Below are positions 6,384-8,238 of a DNA stretch of 8,238 nucleotides, in pieces. Made by a program: the position numbers and the translations under genes. The number at the start of each line of letters is the position of its first letter. The first letter of the stretch is position 1. Location: positions 1 to 8,238 of the forward strand of contig JAEEUO010000036.1 in assembly GCA_016286935.1 (NCBI GenBank), written 5' to 3'. Origin of the DNA: Bacillota bacterium (GTDB lineage Bacteria > Bacillota > Clostridia > Peptostreptococcales > Anaerovoracaceae). Below the pieces are notes generated by a model that saw only the letters and a program-made list of their open reading frames with translations, was not told where the DNA came from and did no database searches.

Positions 6384-6529
6384 AAAGCGCCGGGAAAGCA
6401 TCCTTCTCGCTTACGCTCGCGCTGCGAATCGAACGTAGCGGATGCTAAGCTCTGACTTCGCCAAAGGCTCGTCAATCGCTAAGCACCGACGTTCTCAACG
6501 CCGCTCGAAGGACGCTTTCCCTCCGCTTT
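6384..6529 (-). repeat. 146-base foldback with four-way junction, possible structured RNA or mobile repeat
   Basis: This element fills the hisS to pepV gap. On the minus strand a 15-bp outer stem pairs GGGAAAGCGUCCUUC (6521-6507) with GAAGGAUGCUUUCCC (6406-6392). The only non-Watson-Crick pair is G6513 with U6400, a wobble on this strand but an A-C mismatch on the other. Beyond a 2x2 loop, AAAGCG (6529-6524) pairs with CGCUUU (6389-6384). Three hairpins sit inside. A is CGGCGUU-GAG-AACGUCG (6503-6487). B pairs 6486-6478 with 6450-6442 through two copies of GCUUAGC, and encloses UUGAC/GUCAG and GCC-UUU-GGC. C pairs 6440-6430 with 6419-6408 (11 bp, one bulged A). Few bases remain unpaired at the junction. 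There is no U-tract. The outer arm overlaps the hisS stop codon. It could be a regulatory or processed RNA, or a MITE-like palindromic repeat. I do not recognise the family. Confidence 0.75.
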
Positions 6530-7802
6530 ACTGCGCGTTTGCGATCAATTCCTTAATACCTTCCTCGCCGCAGATATGATATGCGGTAAAGCCGTCTCTA
6601 AAGAGCGCGGCGAACTGTTTGCCGAGCTTCTTCGCGCGCGGGACCGTCGTGACCTCGTAGCCCTCGGCGCGGAGCGCCTCGGCCTCGCGGAGCACGGCGG
6701 CGAACTCGCCGTCCGCGTCGTAGAGGAGCGCGAGGCGCGGTTTGCCGAGCTCGAACGGGAGCGGCTCCCCGGCCTCCGCCATCGCCGAGAGGATGTCGGA
6801 GATGCGCTCGAAGCCGATCGAGAAGCCGACGGCCGGAACGTCCTCGCCGAGGAACTTGCCGACCATCCGGTCGTAGCGGCCGCCGCCGGCGATCGAGCTC
6901 GAAAACTTCGGCGAGGCGATCTCGAAGATCGTGCCGGTGTAGTAGCCCATGCCGCGGACGAGCGAGGGGTCGTATTCGATGCGGAACCGGCCCTCCGCGA
7001 GCGCTTCCACGGCGTCCATGATCGTCCGGACGCTTTCCGCCGCCTCGGGGCAGCCCGAGAGCGCGCCGGCGGACGCGAGATCGCCGATCCCGCCGCCGAG
7101 GAGCTTGTCCGTGAACGTCTCGACGACGGCCGGGTCGTATCCCTTCGCGAGGAGCTCCTCGCGGACGCCGTCCGCGCCGATCTTGTCGAGCTTGTCGAAC
7201 GTGATGCAGACGGAGCCGACGGCCTCCGGCGCGAAGCCGGACGACGTGATCAGGCCGGTCAGGAGCCGACGGTCGTTGATGCGGACGGTGAAGTCCGTAA
7301 AGCCGAGGGCCGAGAGCGCCTTCGCGGTCGTGTGGATCAGCTCGATCTCGGCGCGGTTCGACGGATCGCCGATGATGTCGATGTCGCACTGGAAAAACTC
7401 GCGGTAGCGGCCTTTCTGGGGGCGCTCCGCGCGGTACACGCGGTCGATCTGGATGACCTTGAACGGGCTCCGGAGATCGGCGCGGTGGGCGGCGTAGTAG
7501 CGCGAGAGCGGCATCGTCAGATCGTACCGGAGGCCGCTGTCGGCGACGTCGTTTTCGGTCAGATCCGGCTTCGTGAGGTCGAGCTTCTCGCCGCGCTTCA
7601 GGATCTTGAAGATCAGCGAGAGGTTCTCGCCGCCTTCGCTCTTGTTCAGCCGCTCGATGTCCTCGAGGATCGGCGTCTGGATGCGCTGAAACCCCGCGTC
7701 CCTGTAGACGTCGAGGATGATCGACTGCATCGCCTCGCGGAGGCGCATTTCCTTCGGGAGGAAGTCCCGGGTCCCGCGTACGGGATTTGCGTTGATGGCC
7801 AT
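6528..7802 (-). CDS. hisS: Histidyl-tRNA synthetase
   Basis: HisRS is a class II aminoacyl-tRNA synthetase that charges tRNA-His in the cytosol. The 424-residue protein begins MAINANPVRGTRDFLP, the usual N-terminus. Motif 2 lies at about 121-142 and includes RAERPQKGRYREF. The histidine-specific loop LVRGMGYYTG is at 281-290, followed by AGGGRYDRM (305-313), and motif 3 VGFSIGFERI is at 325-334. The anticodon-binding domain is about 356-424. At the usual LRPEGT position it reads LRYDLTMPLSRYY, which marks the HisRS subtype shared with some bacteria and eukaryotes rather than the B. subtilis or E. coli form. The ATG at 7802 is supported by AAGAAGGA four bases upstream. A longer in-frame start at 7943 would run through the CapA gene and is rejected. 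The stop codon lies within the outer arm of the downstream foldback. Confidence 0.98.
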   Translation of the reverse strand: MAINANPVRGTRDFLPKEMRLREAMQSIILDVYRDAGFQRIQTPILEDIERLNKSEGGENLSLIFKILKRGEKLDLTKPDLTENDVADSGLRYDLTMPLSRYYAAHRADLRSPFKVIQIDRVYRAERPQKGRYREFFQCDIDIIGDPSNRAEIELIHTTAKALSALGFTDFTVRINDRRLLTGLITSSGFAPEAVGSVCITFDKLDKIGADGVREELLAKGYDPAVVETFTDKLLGGGIGDLASAGALSGCPEAAESVRTIMDAVEALAEGRFRIEYDPSLVRGMGYYTGTIFEIASPKFSSSIAGGGRYDRMVGKFLGEDVPAVGFSIGFERISDILSAMAEAGEPLPFELGKPRLALLYDADGEFAAVLREAEALRAEGYEVTTVPRAKKLGKQFAALFRDGFTAYHICGEEGIKELIANAQ

Positions 7803-7806
7803 AGGG

Positions 7807-7814
7807 TCCTTCTT
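7807..7814 (-). promoter_or_regulatory. Ribosome binding site of hisS
   Basis: The minus strand reads AAGAAGGA four bases before the hisS ATG at 7802. It fixes the start that gives the normal HisRS N-terminus. It lies in the 37-base gap after the CapA-family gene. Confidence 0.7.
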
Positions 7815-7817
7815 TCG

Positions 7818-7836
7818 GGCGGCGCGGAAGGCCGCC
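7818..7836 (-). repeat. Short GC hairpin between the CapA-family gene and hisS
   Basis: GGCGGC (7836-7831) can pair with GCCGCC (7823-7818) around the seven-base loop CUUCCGC. It begins four bases after the CapA-family stop codon and ends just before the hisS ribosome binding site. There is no U-tract, so it is a weak candidate for a terminator or for a 3'-end stabilising stem. In sequence this GC-rich it could also arise by chance. Confidence 0.35.
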
Positions 7837-7839
7837 GGT

Positions 7840-8238
7840 CTATTTTGCGATGAACGGTTCGCCGACGATCGCGGTGATGCGGTCGAGGGCATCCTTCGCG
7901 CGGTCGAGATGACCGGACGCGCGGATCGCTTCGTTCGATTCAAAGCCGCCGGTGAGCGGAACGAGCGCGTACTGCGTCGCGCCGCCGGCCGTGTATTTGT
8001 CGAGCCAGCACGGCACCGCGTCCGCCGTCACGCTTTCGAGAACGCCCTTCGTTTTGTTGAACGTCAGGTTCACGCGCGCGAGGACCGTCTCCTCGGTGTT
8101 GATGCTGTTCGGCGTGGAGGCGAGCGTCTCGCGGCGCTGGTTGGAGATGAAGTTGCCGATCGAGTAATAGACCGGCACGGAGCGTCCGTCCGCGGAGGTG
8201 AGCCATTCCGCGGGCTGGGGGACGTGGGGGTGTGAGCC
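7840..8238 (-). CDS. CapA-family (PGA_cap) metallophosphatase-like protein, C-terminal part
   Basis: The window holds only the last 132 residues; the frame is open to the right edge with no start. It opens with GSHPHVPQPAEW and continues PVYYSIGNFISNQ, two hallmark motifs of the CapA/PGA_cap domain. This domain has a calcineurin-like phosphoesterase fold first described in poly-gamma-glutamate capsule synthesis. The histidines of GSHPHV are expected metal-site residues. The remainder includes TEETVLARVNLTF, typical of the domain's final strands, then a less conserved tail ending GEPFIAK and TAG. A GTG at 8178 lies inside the conserved region and is not a start. The N-terminal signal or membrane anchor usual in the family is outside the window. 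Whether it serves capsule, cell-wall or another role cannot be told, since no capB or capC is in view. It lies 37 bases upstream of hisS and may share its transcript. Confidence 0.9.
   Translation of the reverse strand, partial: GSHPHVPQPAEWLTSADGRSVPVYYSIGNFISNQRRETLASTPNSINTEETVLARVNLTFNKTKGVLESVTADAVPCWLDKYTAGGATQYALVPLTGGFESNEAIRASGHLDRAKDALDRITAIVGEPFIAK

Noticed and set aside
6408..6440. A tRNA gene suggested by GTTCGATTC, which matches the T-loop consensus, on the minus strand
   Set aside because: The five-base T stem has a mismatch, no matching acceptor or D arm could be found, and the same bases form a better 11-bp hairpin within the foldback.
6371..6475. A 35-residue N-terminal extension of the PepV-TsaE protein starting at 6475
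   Set aside because: It would translate through the foldback, has no ribosome binding site and is not part of the PepV family. MKNVHTLLDEY from 6370 is the normal start.
6447..6475. A sigma-70 type promoter starting from TTGACG on the minus strand
   Set aside because: At 17-base spacing the -10 position reads GAGCTT, far from TATAAT, and the bases are part of the foldback stem.
6576..7853. A plus-strand frame of 425 codons opposite hisS
   Set aside because: It is a mirror of the HisRS coding frame, with no ribosome binding site and no motif.
7803..7943. A 47-residue N-terminal extension of HisRS starting at 7943
   Set aside because: It overlaps the CapA-family gene in another frame and its sequence is arginine/serine-rich without homology. 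The ribosome binding site supports 7802.
1..8238. CRISPR array, insertion sequence or phage genes
   Set aside because: No regularly spaced direct repeats, transposase, integrase or phage motifs were seen anywhere in the window.

Overview
The window is a dense, high-GC stretch with every supportable gene on the minus strand. It suggests a Firmicutes/Clostridia-type bacterium. The order tsaE, tsaB, rimI, tsaD, then an ABC-F ATPase matches, from memory, the Bacillus subtilis ydiB-ydiC-ydiD-ydiE-ydiF neighbourhood. The HypB and PepV proteins also read like Clostridia homologues. The high GC content argues for a GC-rich clostridial lineage. I cannot name a genus.

Read in the direction of transcription (from high to low coordinates), the layout is as follows. 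The 3' end of a CapA-family gene (8238-7840, cut by the window) comes first, then hisS (7802-6528). A 157-base gap follows that is almost filled by a large four-way-junction foldback (6529-6384). Next is one continuous reading frame joining a PepV-type M20 dipeptidase to the t6A ATPase TsaE (6370-4457). Then come tsaB (4437-3637), rimI (3640-3185, overlapping tsaB by four bases), tsaD (3178-2141) and hypB (2105-1431). A second, very GC-rich cloverleaf foldback (1422-1350) precedes an ABC-F ATPase that runs off the left edge (1328-1). Coding genes from pepV-tsaE through hypB are separated by at most about 35 bases, so they are probably one operon. There is no stretch over 300 bases without a gene.

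Most of the genes concern tRNA and the ribosome. HisRS charges tRNA-His. TsaB, TsaD and TsaE are three of the four bacterial proteins that put threonylcarbamoyl on A37 of ANN-decoding tRNAs; the fourth, TsaC, is not in the window. RimI acetylates ribosomal protein N-termini, and the ABC-F protein acts on the ribosome. HypB, a nickel-insertion GTPase for [NiFe]-hydrogenase maturation, is the outsider in this set, and no other hyp or hydrogenase gene is visible.

The most notable points are: (i) the in-frame PepV-TsaE fusion, whose junction carries a TGC codon close to where PepV proteins normally stop; (ii) two unrelated-sequence, same-topology foldbacks (an outer stem enclosing three hairpins); and (iii) hypB placed between tsaD and the ABC-F gene.
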